From Trileptium ribeirensis (taxonomy: Eukaryota > Nematoda > Enoplea > Enoplida > Thoracostomopsidae), in assembly GCA_030248225.1 (NCBI GenBank), contig JASANE010012178.1, positions 87,176 through 151,175 on the forward strand: DNA of 64,000 bases, read 5' to 3'. Positions 10,201 through 23,550 of this stretch are shown one piece after another. A program made the translations under genes and the position numbers. Within the stretch, counting starts at the first letter, position 1. The number at the start of each line of letters is the position of its first letter. The notes under the pieces were generated by a model. The model was not told the origin of the DNA and did not search any database. It saw nothing but the letters and a program-made list of their open reading frames with translations.

Positions 10201-13200
10201 GGCTACGAAAACATTCGATTTTTCGGAATACATTGTTTCGGAGATAGCGAAGTAAGCAACTGCAACGAAGTTGCAAACATAAATAAAGAATGTAGCTCAA
10301 TATATGAATGAAACGGCTATATACGATAGATGCCGAGAACTGGACTATCGACGGTGATGTTTTGGTAACTGTACTACAAATGGGAAGAAATATTAAACAG
10401 ACCGTAGCTGAATGGAACAACAGCGGCAGCTGTCACAGTCAAGCTTAAGGTTTCTACAACAGTAAACTGACGTAAAAAGCTCCAATAAAATTTATTATTG
10501 TATATATACCTATGTTTACTTTTTCGCCGTTCTAATGCCATCGCCACATAAGCTGAATAATTCATTTTCCGTGAAGGAATTACAGTGGAGATGTATAAAA
10601 ATAAATACTTAAAGTTTTCATTGCATTAAACCCGCTCGTTATTTACATGACGCACTATTATACCCATATGCGCTAAGACTAGATATGTTGAGGAAGTGCA
10701 TATTAGCCAATTAACGCAAAAGCTTAGCTGTTGTTTCTACAGTTCATTTTGTCTCTTCAATTTTGAAGAACTTAAATTTAGGTTTTATCTCACCATTTCG
10801 TAATTAAAAATATCATGTGTTTAACATTGAACATCGTGGCTGTGAATAGAACTACATTTCGGCGCTTGCCAAGTTTGTAAAAAACGATATTTATATTAAA
10901 TATCAACGTGTTACAGTTCTCCAGACCGAATTGAGCTTTACGATTAAGTTTATTGTGTGTCATTTAATTGTTGGCCGCCAAAATATCACAGGTCATAAAT
11001 GTTTCAATAAATCCCTTTGAATTTGAAATTGGGTGAAAATAATTATTTTTCGTCACTAGAATATATGTGTAGTGATCACACAAATAAATATCAGTGCTAT
11101 CGAACCGTCAATTCACTAGTTAGAATATGATCACAACATACTAATATCTCAACTATTTTTGAACAGCTATCTAATCAGGCGGCGAAAAAGTTTTAAATGC
11201 AGGAAATAGGAAAGAGGGAAATTTGCAACATGATTTAGTGGCAAAATTGGAAATGGTAAATTGTGGAAACTGAAAATTATTTAAATCTGACCATTGGAGT
11301 ATGAGAAACTGCGAAATTGATAAATATCGAATTTCTCTGATATTCAATTATACATTTTCTTGATTTCCCGTTCGATCCTCGACACAGATCTTTAAGCAGG
11401 GTCGTCGCTAGCTGTTCAAAAATAGGGGTCGGGCAAAAATGTGAAGGGCAGTCATCTACAGTCATTTTGTCATATACCCCATCCGTTAATCTTTGACGAA
11501 AGCTAGAGACCGCCATCATTGCGACGCCCTTGTCTTGAAGTGTACAGCGGAGTGGCATTTATGTTCTGTGCATATATTCAATTATTAACGCATAATGTTA
11601 TAATGTATATGATATATATAGACATATATTTATTACAATTGATGACAATAGTTTATTATTTTATGTTGTCACTTCAAAACGTTAAAAATGCAAGTGATTT
11701 CTTTGTGCTCTTTCTTTATATCTTTGTATGAAAATTTTCAGTCTGCGAAAGTTATAGTTGTACTGTGTGGTGAATGTGTAAAAAACATAATATAAGTAAT
11801 AAAAATTGTAACCGCCCACTGCTTTTTAACTTTAAAATCATCTTACTTTTCACAAAGTAGTATATGCCTTCCTAAAGTACTGTAAGTCGCATTTTGCTTT
11901 TGCTGACACAAAACGGTATAAGCTAAAAGTTGCACTGAAATAGTTTTCAATCTGCCATTTGTTACATTTCAAATTGTAATTTAAAAATTTCGGATTGGTT
12001 TATTACCTTTCCTGGGACGAATGATTGAATCCGCAATACTCCGTTTTTCGCCTGATTAAAACTAGATGCTGCGCCTGGACCGTTGGTTTAATCAACACCC
12101 GTTCTGTTTTATATGGGTGAAAAACAAAGCCTTGAAACGGTGATGGTACGCTACAACGACATCACGATCGAGGGCATTGTATTATGATCGTTTCTTAGCC
12201 ACCGTGTGGTATTGACAGAGCGCTCCCGTATTAATGAAAATTTATCGTGCATTATCTAAGTCACAAGCGTGTGAAAATTTGACTTGCGGTACATAACAGC
12301 AAAAATTGATTTGATTCGGACCTGAAATGTAACTTTTACTCTTTTCCAACGTGAAATGCAGAACTCGAAAGTACAAATGTAAGTTGGCACGTGGTAGCTA
12401 GCAAATACATAACTGCTAAGATTTGAGGGAAATCCAATCAGCCCGAGCAATATCGGATTATAGATAGTAACACCAAAATTTTTATTTGTTTTGGCCCAAA
12501 ATTTTAATTGTTAAGTCTTTTTCCCATGTACGTGCAATTTCTTACTTTAGTTTTGTTGGTATATAATTTGCTAGGCATTCTCTATATCGAAAATTTGTAT
12601 CCCTTCTTTGTCGATTAATTGGGTAACAGAATAATCGCTTTACTGTCATCGCTGTTGTTGTTGCTAGTGTATTGACCTTAGCAATGCGTTGATCACGAAA
12701 AGAAGCAGCTATTGAACCGGAAAGTAAGAATGTTGGACAGTTTTGAAGATTCTTATTAAATGATTCATTCCATTGTTTTTGCGCTCTCCACGCAATTTTC
12801 AAGTAAAATATTTAGTATTGGCAAGCCCAAAAAACGGTGTTTTTCGAAAGCGTTCGGTAACATTTTGTGGTCGAAGCAGCTGTGGAGAAGGCAGATAATG
12901 GCTACTATTAAGATTATAGTCAGACCGGGCAAGTACTGAAGATAAATTTATCATCTCTGGAGCAATTACCTTTGCGAAATGTGTAATATATATGAAACAC
13001 GACAAGCTAAAATTTCGACGAAAATTTAGTTTGTCAATCTCAGCTCCTCGTAAGTTTTGTCAGTTATAACCTGCTGGGGACGTTATGCGGGCAAAATTTT
13101 CATAGATAACTATTAGTCCCGTTCTTATCTATTAGTGAACACCTTACATATGGCACAAAGCAAGACTGATCCGCACTCCAAGTGTAATGTTGTACCGCCT

Positions 13201-15000
13201 TGTACAGTTCTAACATATGTTGGCAAGTAAATGAGCACAATAGTTTGAAAACAAATAGTTGAGAGGAATCCGGGAACTAATGCTATTCACATATTTAGTG
13301 AACTTCAGATCGCTAGAAAGCAGCACTCCAAGGTGATTGTGAGACAATGACAACAGAATTCCAAGATCTGAGATGTGTTATACCAGTAGAGGTGAAGGTT
13401 GCGATCGACTTGAGAACAGACTTACAAGAATTACACCCCATACCCCAGAAGTACTACGTGTTTTGCGCATATGTCATACATGCTTATAGAGGGGGTTACT
13501 CGCTGAGGATGCGACCCCCCTACACGGCACCCAGCTATCCTGATAGGTCATCCAACCTCCCCCGGAGGCGCCGTAGCCATCGAGCCCATAGGTGCATTTT
13601 GCTTAGGGGCGGAGGTTCATTCTTCTGTTCTCGCCATTCGTACACTACTTTTAGTTTTGTTTAAGGCAAGTACGTGATGAAAATAGTTTAACCACTTCAT
13701 GCCCAACTTTGTCAATTGGCATCAGCGCATATTGCAACACGTTGCACTAATAAGTATGTCGCGTTACGTATGTGCGCACTTTGCACGCCCGTTGTATTCG
13801 CTCACCGTGTGAGTTTCCTTAAAGATCCGATTAACAGTTCCCCTATAACTCAGTACTTGTTTGCGTACGCCGTTCTCACCAACGCAGTCACAATCGAGCT
13901 TCGATCTGTAATGCCGCTTTGAGGTTGTCAAAGTTACGACACAGAAACCAGGTCTGCGTTAAAGAGTTAATTATGTTTGTCAGTTGTTGCTTTAGTAAAA
14001 ACGAATTTGCTATTAGCGTGCATTTTTGAACGATTTGTGAAATTGGCGTTAACGCAAATGGAGATATAATCACATACATGTTATGCAGTTACATTCTGGT
14101 GAACTTTTTGTACCTTTCGTTTCCTTTTGTTCACAGTGGCGCATTCAGAATTTGCTAATTTTTATTTTTACACAAGGGAGTAGATTTTTTACCAACAGCA
14201 TAATTGGAACAATTAAACTGGAAACGAATGGATAAGACTGTCACCGTGGTCACTTCCCTGGGTGCGCCACTGTTTGTTCAATTTCATTTTTACGGTAGTT
14301 TGAAATTTAGCGACCTAGGCGCTTCTGTGAATGTAAATGTAGTAAAGGATTCATTCACAATTTCTCATAAGTGTGGTAAATTAAAAACTTAACTAGCAGC
14401 TAACCTTTCAAACAGCATGACACTATACTGAATATGCTCAACTAAATATGCTACTAAACTCACCTCCTGCAATTTGGCGACTAATTAGATTTCAAGCTGA
14501 AGTGTCTATTTTGAAATTCGTGAGGTTGACGCTTACGATTTTTTCAGGTTCATATAGAAAATATCCGAAATAATATGTTTATTCTATTTAATAGCACCGT
14601 AAATGTAAACCTCGCGTTATACTATATATTTAGAGTAGTTTTATTTTTTGGTGTTTTGATTACACAGTTTCCTCGGTTTATATATATTTCCCATATCCAA
14701 AACGCTCTCTCCCATAGTAGTAATAAACGCTGAAACTTTGCGAGTTTATTAATTTTATTTGAACGTCAATCATTATTAATTAATCACATGTTTACGCTGT
14801 TGTTTGGATCTTTCATTATTGTGTTTGTTTTTTAGTTTCCGACGAAACTGCAAAATAGCGAGCGTGACGAAACTGCAAAATTTTAAGCAGCCGTTGTTAT
14901 TGGCTCTACCATCGTGTCTATTTTAGGACATCAATTTGTCAAGTTTGTATAAGATGCTACTTTATCCTATAATATACGCTCATTCCCCTACGTATAAAAA
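7231..15000. other. intergenic stretch with no supported gene
   Basis: AT-rich sequence with short open frames on both strands (up to 105 codons at 13347-13664), none with a domain I recognise and most overlapping antisense frames. A locally GC-rich patch lies at 13490-13610. Minus-strand wording at 7800-8105 is faintly transposase-like, but too weak to annotate. Confidence 0.5.
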
Positions 15001-15097
15001 ATTACATTATATTTTATATATATATATGTTGTAATAACGGGCCGCAGCTGCATAGCGCAACTTCCTAACACCATGCCCATACGACCCCGGCTATCAT

Positions 15098-15125
15098 AAA
15101 AACTTAGGGTGGACCCTAAGTTTTT
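15098..15125. repeat. perfect hairpin, 13-bp arms
   Basis: AAAAACTTAGGGT, then GG, then ACCCTAAGTTTTT. A perfect inverted repeat with a 2-nt centre, at the edge of a GC-richer repeat block. It could be a transposon end or a cruciform; no gene adjoins it. Confidence 0.6.
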
Positions 15126-16573
15126 TTAATTTTGCCACTTTTCTTGGTCAGACCCAAGAAGCTATGGAGCTTAGCAGGCCGCAGGCGCGCTTCAAAAGGT
15201 GTGTTCGGACCCCGCCCGATTGGTTTTGCACGTGTCTAGTATTTCGGTATGATTGCTGAGGTCCCCCGGGGAGGTTGACACCGAAACCTGCTCACAGGTC
15301 ATAATGTCAAACCGCTGTTCCCTATACTAATCTAAAGGAAGTTGTTTTGTCTGCCTTAATTTAAGGAAAACAGCGGGATAATTTAGATTTACAGGGTAAA
15401 ATTTGGGTTCAATTCGCTTTATTCTCTGTCGAACACTTTAGCCATTTGTAGCCTATGTGGCCCCCACAGGGTTCCGACATTCCCTGAGAGTTTAACGTCG
15501 GACTACCTAATTAGTAACCGGATAACTTAGGTGCATTCATATGCGATGATGAAGTTTTCCTAGTGAATTTTATCCTTGGTTTGAATGTGAAATTTACGCG
15601 AGTGGGTTCGATAAATAAGTCGGTGGACCGCTCTCGCCATAATTCTGTTACTCTTGGATAGAAACGCAGGTGGCGAACCACGCGTGTCAGGGCTTGGGGT
15701 ATTCTCATCCGCAAGCCGTGGCAAGTAAGATCGGCCAGTCCATTTGGACGCACTATAGCGCTAGAAGATGAATAACGCGGGATACATCGAGTGATTTCAA
15801 GTCTTTATTTGAATTTACATGCCATACTAGTCAAATACGGGTAATTGGAATAATACATGAGGCAATACAGATCATAACGATCACAGTTCTTCCATTCGTC
15901 CCTTGTCTATTTCCAAAAAGAGAGAGGGACGGCACGAGCGAACGGATTCCAGGAAATACCGGACCAAAAAACTACAATCGAGGCGTCCATCGTGGGGCAA
16001 TTACTAATTCAGCCATGGCTCGGGTCGTGCGTCCTGGTGTGCTTCGAAATTCGCTTTCGGTAACGCGCGGCGCTACAAGTATTTAATGGAAAATGTGGGG
16101 ACAGTGAAAAACACGAGCGACGTGCTGGGTTCGTCGTATGTCTGCCAGGCGGAGACAAGGGAGTCGAGCACGTCACTAAAGTAACGAGAGTACAAACCAC
16201 GCAAACGGCGTGCTGACGCTGCCGCTAAGGCTAGAGGACCCGACTGGAGGGGTTCAATAGAAAAGAGGCACGAGTCAGGGTACAAGTACAAACATGGATT
16301 CATAATACGGGTATAAAAGCATGGATACATTATGCAAGTCGGCTGTAGATTTCGTTACGCGGTTACGGACAAGTAAACAGCTATAATACGAGTAAGTGGA
16401 TACCAGTGATCATTATATTACCAGCGAAGTACTATTACAGAAGACAGGTATATAGCAACTCAGTCCGGTGCACCTTCCTGCCCCTGTTAAGATTTTCCTA
16501 ACATCCCTATCGAGTCTTTCACGATATTTCGCCAGTAGGACGGGTTTTGTGCCGATTGTAGATTACCTTGACC

Positions 16574-16885
16574 TCAATGCATTCCGTAGTCCAATCGAGA
16601 GCTGTATTGACCATAGTCCTTAACATCCGTGAATAGTTGGCTTACGACGGCGGGGCTTGATTTTGGTGGTGGGGTAGCAGTTGAACTACATTGTACTGGC
16701 TGGAAACTGACTGCGATTACTTTGAAGGGCAGCCCCTTGTTACTATTTCGACAGCCTAAATAGATGGGAGCACGAGCGAATGCCGTCTTTGGCACTTTCC
16801 TAGGCCACCAATACCGCTGTTCGGACAGTTGCGAAGCTATCCCATAGTGGGGCGGAATTTTGTACTCTGGGGCTGCATTTGGCAT
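16574..16885 (-). pseudogene. integrase relic of a second LTR retroelement
   Basis: A 103-codon minus-strand frame contains IPPHYGIASQLSEQRYWWP, closely matching the H-x-G-x2-R/Q-T...RYWWP pattern of the integrase zinc-binding domain of LTR elements. ARAPIYLGCRNSNKG follows at the place of the paired cysteines, of which only one remains. What follows would be the linker to the core, but no core aspartate is convincing. The wording differs from the gypsy element at 1.9-7 kb, so this is a separate, older element. It may be joined with the primer-site-like sequence at 18951. Confidence 0.5.
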
Positions 16886-17224
16886 TTACGTAGGGGCACG
16901 GGGCGCTCTGGGAGCCCGCCCCTGTTGTAACAGCTGTCGCCGTGTCCTAAACATGGCGGGCTAAGCCTGCCGGTTCGTTTTCTGTGCTTCTTTCATACGA
17001 GGGAGGGGGCAAGGGCATTTCGCCCTCGGATGCGTTTGCGTCCCTTTTGGTTGGTGTTTCTTAGTTGTCTTCTGTCTCTTTGCTTTGTTCCGGTTTGTTG
17101 TTCTTTTCTTTAACTTATCCTATGGCTTTACTGCTCTGCACACATTGTAGTTGTGTAGTGTCTCGACTGCACTATCGAAATTGTGCAGTCGAGTTATTAC
17201 TAAAATTTTATCTAAATCTACTAT

Positions 17225-17310
17225 AACTCGATGGTCGAGTGGTTAATGCAGAAGAATCTGCAGCGGGCTTAAATTCCCCGTGCAGGATCAAGTCTTAAAA
17301 TGGGAAATTG
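17225..17310 (+). repeat. tRNA-like promoter head (SINE-like or tRNA relic)
   Basis: TGGTCGAGTGGTTAATGC matches a serine/leucine-type tRNA A box, and GGATCAAGTCT about 55 bases on resembles a degenerate B box. No clover-leaf with a 7-nt anticodon loop folds by eye, so a working tRNA is unlikely. A tRNA-derived SINE or a tRNA pseudogene fits better. The tandem duplication at 17329 follows directly. Confidence 0.35.
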
Positions 17311-17328
17311 AAAAGGAGCGAGACAGCA

Positions 17329-17480
17329 ATGATAAAAAGCCAAAAAAGCCACATAGTACATAGCCTAAAGGGCAGCCAGAAATGAAACAAAAGGACGGCT
17401 AAACATGATAAAAAGCCAAAAAAGCCACATAGTACATAGCCTAAAGGGCAGCCAGAAATGAAACAAAAGGACGGCTAAAC
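17329..17480. repeat. two exact-looking 76-bp tandem copies
   Basis: The unit starts ATGATAAAAAGCC and ends GGACGGCTAAAC. Copies run 17329-17404 and 17405-17480 with no difference that I see, so the duplication is recent. Confidence 0.9.
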
Positions 17481-18950
17481 TCAGGGATCAACTCGCTCCA
17501 AAGAAAAACGAGGTTTGCACTTGCTCAGTTTGTAGGTCAAAACGATTCACGCGAGGATGCGTGTTTTCTTTATTGGACTAAGGGTATTGTGTATTTGTTT
17601 TGAAAACTGGGGCACCGTAATGGGCCTTTAATGAGTGAACCGCAAGTGGGAGGGGCATCTGGCCATGCCGTCAGCTCATTTTAGTAGAAAGTGATTTCCT
17701 CGGTGTTACTACCAAGCTTGACTACGCACGCGCATTGTTGCAAACTGTGGCAGCTTTAATGGTTTAATCAAAGTGATTCCAGGGGTAAATATTATAACGC
17801 CATGATTTCGACGAATTGCTAGCAAGCGGTTTCGGCGGGCTGTCAATGTCTCGGATGTTCGGGGACTGATCTTTATACAATGTCTTTATGGCTTTTTTTA
17901 AAAACTAATCGAACCAGATACTGACATCAATGAACGCAAGATAATCAGGTTAAAGCAGCACGCAGAAATAGCTCCTGGCGGAGAGCAAACACCTTATGCT
18001 CAAGCTGAAATACTTAGAATTTGTTTAGTCTTTTATATTCCCAAATTTTCTTAGCTCAGGCTGATAAACAAAATTTTGAGGCTTCCTAAAGCCCAACGGC
18101 GGCTAGTCCTCCGTTTCTAACTGCGACGTCAGTTCGAGCTCAAACACGGCATGAGCCTCGAACGGTCAACTAAGCTGTAAATTCATAAGCCACGATTGAA
18201 AACAACGACACAAGTTCCTATTGTCGCGAGTTATACGTATTGCAAAATTTTACCGTGGTCAACTCAGGAAAATTCAATAACCCTGGCTCAAGAGTGGCAA
18301 ATCATGTAAAACCTGGACGAGAGACGTCCATTTAAATTTGTCCTACCTAAGACCACAGGGAATCAGACGGACTTCGGCTATTTGTCCTAGGCTCTATCGC
18401 AATCCCCGAAAATTCCCAACAACGGAACTCGACGTAAGGAGGTTTGTCAAAGGGTTCAGGAGGACTTAACAAGTCGGCGGGGGAGGCGGGACGTCTACGA
18501 ATCGATGTTACGTTACCCTCCGGGGAAAGGACTTTGCTACAGTTAAGCGAAAATTTTCGACGAATGGTCTGTCACTGTTACCACTGAGAAAAATAAACCC
18601 CCAGGCTTGCGGTTCTCCTCCTGACTTACAATATTCGATCCGGGACTGCAATCGCTAGTCCCCTTCCGCGAGACCGAAATGGTCTAAGCGGCTCCTCCGA
18701 CCATCGAATCCGATCGCAAACGCCAAACGGGAAAAGCACAAGAAAGCATAAAAGAAAAACTCGAAGCAATTGTAAAAACGAAGTGCGTCGGAGACGGTCA
18801 GTAAAGTCGACCGAACTCCGCGCTGCTAAAGTCGAACTGATTCCAAGAGTCGACGCAGTTGTTGTCGCCTCAAAATTTTCACCTATATTGTAGGATGGCG
18901 ATTTTGTCGCCATCCAATCGCTGACGATTTCTTGACGCCCACTTTTTCGA

Positions 18951-18969
18951 GTTCAAACCTGGGCGCCCA
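18951..18969 (-). other. primer-binding-site-like tRNA 3' end
   Basis: GTTCAAACCTGGGCGCCCA on the plus strand resembles a tRNA T-loop, acceptor strand and CCA end. Its complement, TGGGCGCCCAGG..., would serve as the primer site of a minus-strand retroelement whose integrase relic may be the one at 16574-16885. No matching LTR pair was found by eye. Confidence 0.35.
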
Positions 18970-19860
18970 ATTGGAAAATTCCCCAAATTTTATTTTTGAC
19001 AGGTATCGTAAACCCTGATTCCCCTTTGGAGAGAGTCGGCTTCAATCGAAATCGCCGACATAAAATTTGAACCCTCCGAATACTTGGAGATCAAACATCT
19101 GCAAATTTGACAGAATTTTCATGAAATTTTGAATTAATCATCTGTATTTTCTGTATTTCTGTCAGTCAGCTTAAAATTTCTTACCCAAACCCCATCAGTC
19201 AAATCTTTAAACCCCTTACCTAACCTAAATCGTCCGTTATTCCCACAACTGTTCCACGGAAGTGATTGAATCACCTGTCAAATTCAAAATCAGTAAGTCG
19301 TCCTATATGTGGTAACAGTCGAAATAAGCTAAGAATCTATCCTTATTGCAGGTCAAACTCGTCTTCATGTCCCCATTCATCAAAATTTTGTTGGCTAACT
19401 CATCGATTTGAGGCTACATTTCTATTGTTCGACGAGTTAGCGGTCCCACCCATCAACTACGTAATCATCTTGAAAGCCCAACTAGAGATTAAATTCTCCA
19501 TCGAATCCATGGAGCAACGTGCAAACATTGCACGTTTACATGTCGGCCTGTGAAATAAAGCCAAACATTCCATTCTGACACTTTCTAAGGTGTCGAGACA
19601 TGGTGTCCTTAAACGTCCCAAAGGGGGGGAGCCGGTTACAGGAATGAACCCATCTTGAGATTGGGAGTGCAGCACAATCCCATGTACCCACAACTGTCAT
19701 GGGCCCTAGTCGGGGGCCTCAGGAACCCACGGTAGGGACCTAAACACACTCCCCGTCCTTCCCAGTCGTTCTTGTCCAGTCCGTCCGTAAAACTTATAAA
19801 TTTAGTGCAGATGTGCACTTTTGTCCTCGTCCGTCCTGTTTTTTGTACTGTCCTTAAATA

Positions 19861-19950
19861 TTATATACATATATATGCTCCAATCCTATACATACATACA
19901 TATATACCTATATACATATATACACATATATGCACACAAATACTCATGAG
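19861..19950. repeat. TA/TATAC-rich microsatellite
   Basis: Irregular ATATAC, CATA and TATACA units; related tracts lie at 20936-20965 and 22318-22365. Simple-sequence DNA. Confidence 0.7.
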
Positions 19951-20261
19951 CTCATAAACAAATAATACATACAAGACACACGGGCGACCTGAGCGACAGA
20001 GAGGTCGCTCAAGTTCGCGACGGAAACACACAACAACAACAACACAGCCACAGCGACGGCAACCGACCGAAGAAGTCGAATACAGAGAGAGAAAAAGAAA
20101 AACGAGGACACGGAGAGGGAAAAGAAGTGGCACGGGAGGGGAAGCGGGGCAAGGGAGATCCGGTGGATTTTCGAGGGGCTGGGGTGAAATTTGGTCTCAG
20201 GACGAAGAACGGGGCCGAACGATGCCAAACACGAGGGGGTAGGCGTAGTAGCGGGTCGGGA

Positions 20262-21335
20262 ACCACCTTTGGGTTCCGACATACATAAGTATGCAGGGAT
20301 TCGGCGGGCTTTGCCGCACTAACGGTTGGGCGAAGCGACGCGCGCCGGGCATCGTTGGACTCCCTGTCAAGTGGCGATTCGAATGAGGGGTGATATCCCT
20401 GTCGGAGCGGCAGGAGTTAAAAGAGTACAAAAGTCATAGCATTTATTGAGAGAGGCGACAGTGGAGGGGTGCTTTCATCGGCTGTCCCGGGTTAATGGGG
20501 CGTCGGCCGGAGAGCCACCGGGTATTTTTGGAGACGTATCGGCGAGACGAACCCAATGAGGGAAATTTGCTCGTTTTTTTGGAGTTATGGGAAAATTTCG
20601 AACGATTTGCGCCCACCAGTACTAGTTGACAACAGCGATGGGGGCACTTTTGAGTGCCTATAACGGGTTAGCAGGAAATCGGGCAGGGGCCTTACTATGG
20701 AACTTACCTGGTCAAGGAGAGCAAAACGAGGGGTTACATGCGCTAGTACAGAAATAGGGTTCGGCGACTAGGGTGCGATAGAGTGGAACTTGCGTTCGTC
20801 CTGGCAACGTGGATTGCAACTGACAAAAGGAACGCCGGGGGCGGCCCATTTGAGGCACCTTCAGAGAAAAAACGCTCACCGTGGTGCCGGAAGGCACCAA
20901 TAGCCTGGTATTTGTGCGTGGTCAGCTAATAGACACATATATATATACATATATAATATAAGTATAAAGAGTAGTCCTGTCGTCTTGTCGTGACAATCCA
21001 ACTGACCAGTTATCGTTGCGTTGTACGGCCTATGTCCGAGCATGGTCCGAGGCGGTTCGGTTTCCGGCGAAACCCTTCCAAATATTTTACCGACATACTC
21101 CGGTCCTTCCCGGATCATAACATTCTAGGCGGTCGCGGGTCGATAATTTGGCCCGATCTCCGTCATTCTCCAAAACGTTGAAATCTACCGTACCCTTAAT
21201 TTTAGCTGGTTGTTTTCCGTGACCATTACATAGTATACAGCTAAAACTAGGTGAAATTGATATTGTTAACTTCTATTTCTGAAAATTGGTTAAGTTAGGC
21301 GTGCAGCCAGGGGCTCCTATTCCCGCACGGTCCTA
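20262..21335. repeat. first copy of a diverged tandem duplication
   Basis: Begins ACCACCTTTGGGTTCCGACA and matches, in the same order, the block at 21485-22795: the cactaacggttgggcgaagcgacg segment, the gtcccgggttaatggggc segment, a TA-rich tract, a ttccgtgaccat segment and a closing ctcctattcccg segment. No open frame spans it, so a non-coding transposon part is likely. Confidence 0.65.
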
Positions 21336-21484
21336 ACCCTCAGAGTTACAACGTGTGGTGACGACTCCTTAAGTCCTGCGTGTTTTTATCGGTACGGGGC
21401 GCCAGGTTCAGTCTTAGCAATCGGTCGAAATAGCGTAGTTCTCCCTAATTCATTCGAAGCGTAACACTCGTCCCGGTAAAATTT

Positions 21485-22795
21485 ACCACCTTTGGGTTCC
21501 GACATACATAAGTATGGAGGGATTCCGCGGGCTTTCCCGCACTAACGGTTGGGCGAAGCGACGCCGCCAGGTATCGTTGGGTTCGCCTTGGAAAGGCGAT
21601 TCAAACGAGTGGTGATTCCCAGGTCCGGAAGTCAGCGGTTAGAGGGCACTAAAATCACCACGGATAGAGAGAGTGTCAATGGTGGTGGGGGCGCTTTCTT
21701 CGGCCGTCCCAGGTTAACGGGGCAACAGGCGGAGGCCCGCCGGGTATATTTGGAAACGTCTCGGCGTGGTGACCGCAATGAGGGTCGATTTGGCTATTTT
21801 ATATTTAGAAATAAATTTTCGGGTGTTTTGTACCCACCTTCAGTTGGTACTCCAAACTAGGGGCATTATAACGGGTCATAGCGGGCTAGCGAGAAGTCGG
21901 GCATCGGCCCGCCGTATATCGTTGTGCTCGCCGAGAACAGGTTGAGCATGAACACATTTAGAGCCTGAGATCGAGCACTGAAATGGTGCACAACAGACAA
22001 AGTGTTATGTCAAATTTTCGTAGTGCATTGTAAAAACAGAAAGATAACTCATATAACAACGAAGTGACTTATCGGGTCGAGACCCGCTTGGTCACGTTAG
22101 ATGTCACAAAGAATAGCATACGCAAAGACGTGCAGAATTCCGGTCGGTGATTCCGCAGTAAGAAGAGAGGCTGGTTACTAGGGCGCTAATTTAGCGATCT
22201 TGGGGCGTTGAGGACGTGGAAACACTGAGATCTTGCCTCGTAGGCCGATGCCCTGAAAAGAGGAGATTTGTCTGGTACGGCAGAAAAAGGGAATACCGAG
22301 GTGTCAAAATCAATTAAATAAACACACACATATATAGCTATACACTATACATATACCTAAGTAATACTCACATAGAACCACTGTCGTCAGCCACACTTAG
22401 CGTAAGTAGCGGCTGTTAGTTTCAAGTTGATGTGTTTGTCCCCTGGTTTAAAATTAAGTCCTCGTGTGATTATGGCCATTTCGGCCTTCTCAGGAAGCCC
22501 ATGAAATTCCCTCTGAAAAATACTCGAGTCATTTTCCCGAACTTGGAGGGGTTAGACGGCTACGGGCCGACAAACGAGCCCGGCTGCCGTCATTTCCGAA
22601 TAGTCGGAAACTACCGTATCCCTGATTTAAGCTTTCAGCTTTTCGTTGTTTTCGTGACCATGGCGACGTGTATTACGCGCGACTATGGTTACGTACGTTG
22701 TTCAGCTTGCATAAATTTGATATTTTTGGTTTTGATCACTAACGTAGTAATGGGCTCGCTCGATTAACCAGTGGCCTCCTATTCCCGGACGGTCG
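21485..22795. repeat. second copy of a diverged tandem duplication
   Basis: Partner of 20262-21335. The first 90 bases are nearly the same (only a few changes), and similarity then falls off with indels. A 103-codon frame at 21549-21860 is probably accidental, because the matching stretch of the first copy is not open. Confidence 0.65.
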
Positions 22796-23329
22796 GAAAT
22801 TTGAAGTTTCAATGGGGAAATAGGGGCTAGTGGTCGAGTTCCGTTCGGGTCTCCTATCCTAACGCCAGTTAGAGACTCTATTGTATTCTTGTGTTTCTAA
22901 ATTCAACCCTTAGACTGTAAACTTCTTATGGGCTCACGTGCGGCCGTCCAAACATACGATTATAATATAGTCATGCAATGCAATATCAATGACGAAATGG
23001 ATGTACAAGATATCAATTGGTAACACAATTATTAGTGACCATGGCACCATGCGACAAAAACTCCGTTCCTAAAAACCATGTCTGGTTGCATTTCACACGC
23101 ATTTAAGTGATTTGACCGCTGAAATCCTACAAAGCGCACGTAACGGGTCGGAACGGTCCTGTAACATGTCTGTGAGTAATGAACGCTATTCTTGAGGGCT
23201 ACTAATTGAGCAGTGTATGTTGTTAAATGTAATATTTAGCTGAAAATGGTATATATGATATTCTAGAGCTGCGAGGAAACTATCATCGTGCATATTTAAT
23301 TATAGACTAAGATCATATGTGTCGAAAGG

Positions 23330-23346
23330 GTAGGGGTTACCCCTAC
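23330..23346. repeat. small perfect hairpin
   Basis: GTAGGGGT, T, ACCCCTAC. It lies 150 bases left of another hairpin (23499-23550), in sequence that also has repeated attggcaaaaat-like words. Confidence 0.5.
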
Positions 23347-23498
23347 GGGTTGGACCCCTACTCAAGCCTTATTTACCTTCAACTCAGGAAAAGTAGTGAA
23401 ATGCGGCAAGTGACGGAAAAGTTTAGAGAAAAGTTGCACAAAAATTGAGGTGAAATTGGCATAAATTGGGGGTAAAATTGACAAAAATGAATAAGGCC

Positions 23499-23550
23499 GG
23501 TGGAGAGTTAGGAGGTCTACCCCCAGGAGCTCCACATCCTACTCTCCACC
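23499..23550. repeat. imperfect hairpin, arms of about 15 to 18 bp
   Basis: GGTGGAGAGTTAGGA pairs with TCCTACTCTCCACC around a C-rich loop. Similar neighbouring wording (aattggcaaaaatgg) recurs at 36300-36410, so both places may hold relics of one short repeat family. Confidence 0.5.

Noticed and set aside
17225..17310. A functional tRNA gene
   Set aside because: The A box is good, but no anticodon stem with a 7-nt loop or full acceptor stem could be folded by eye.
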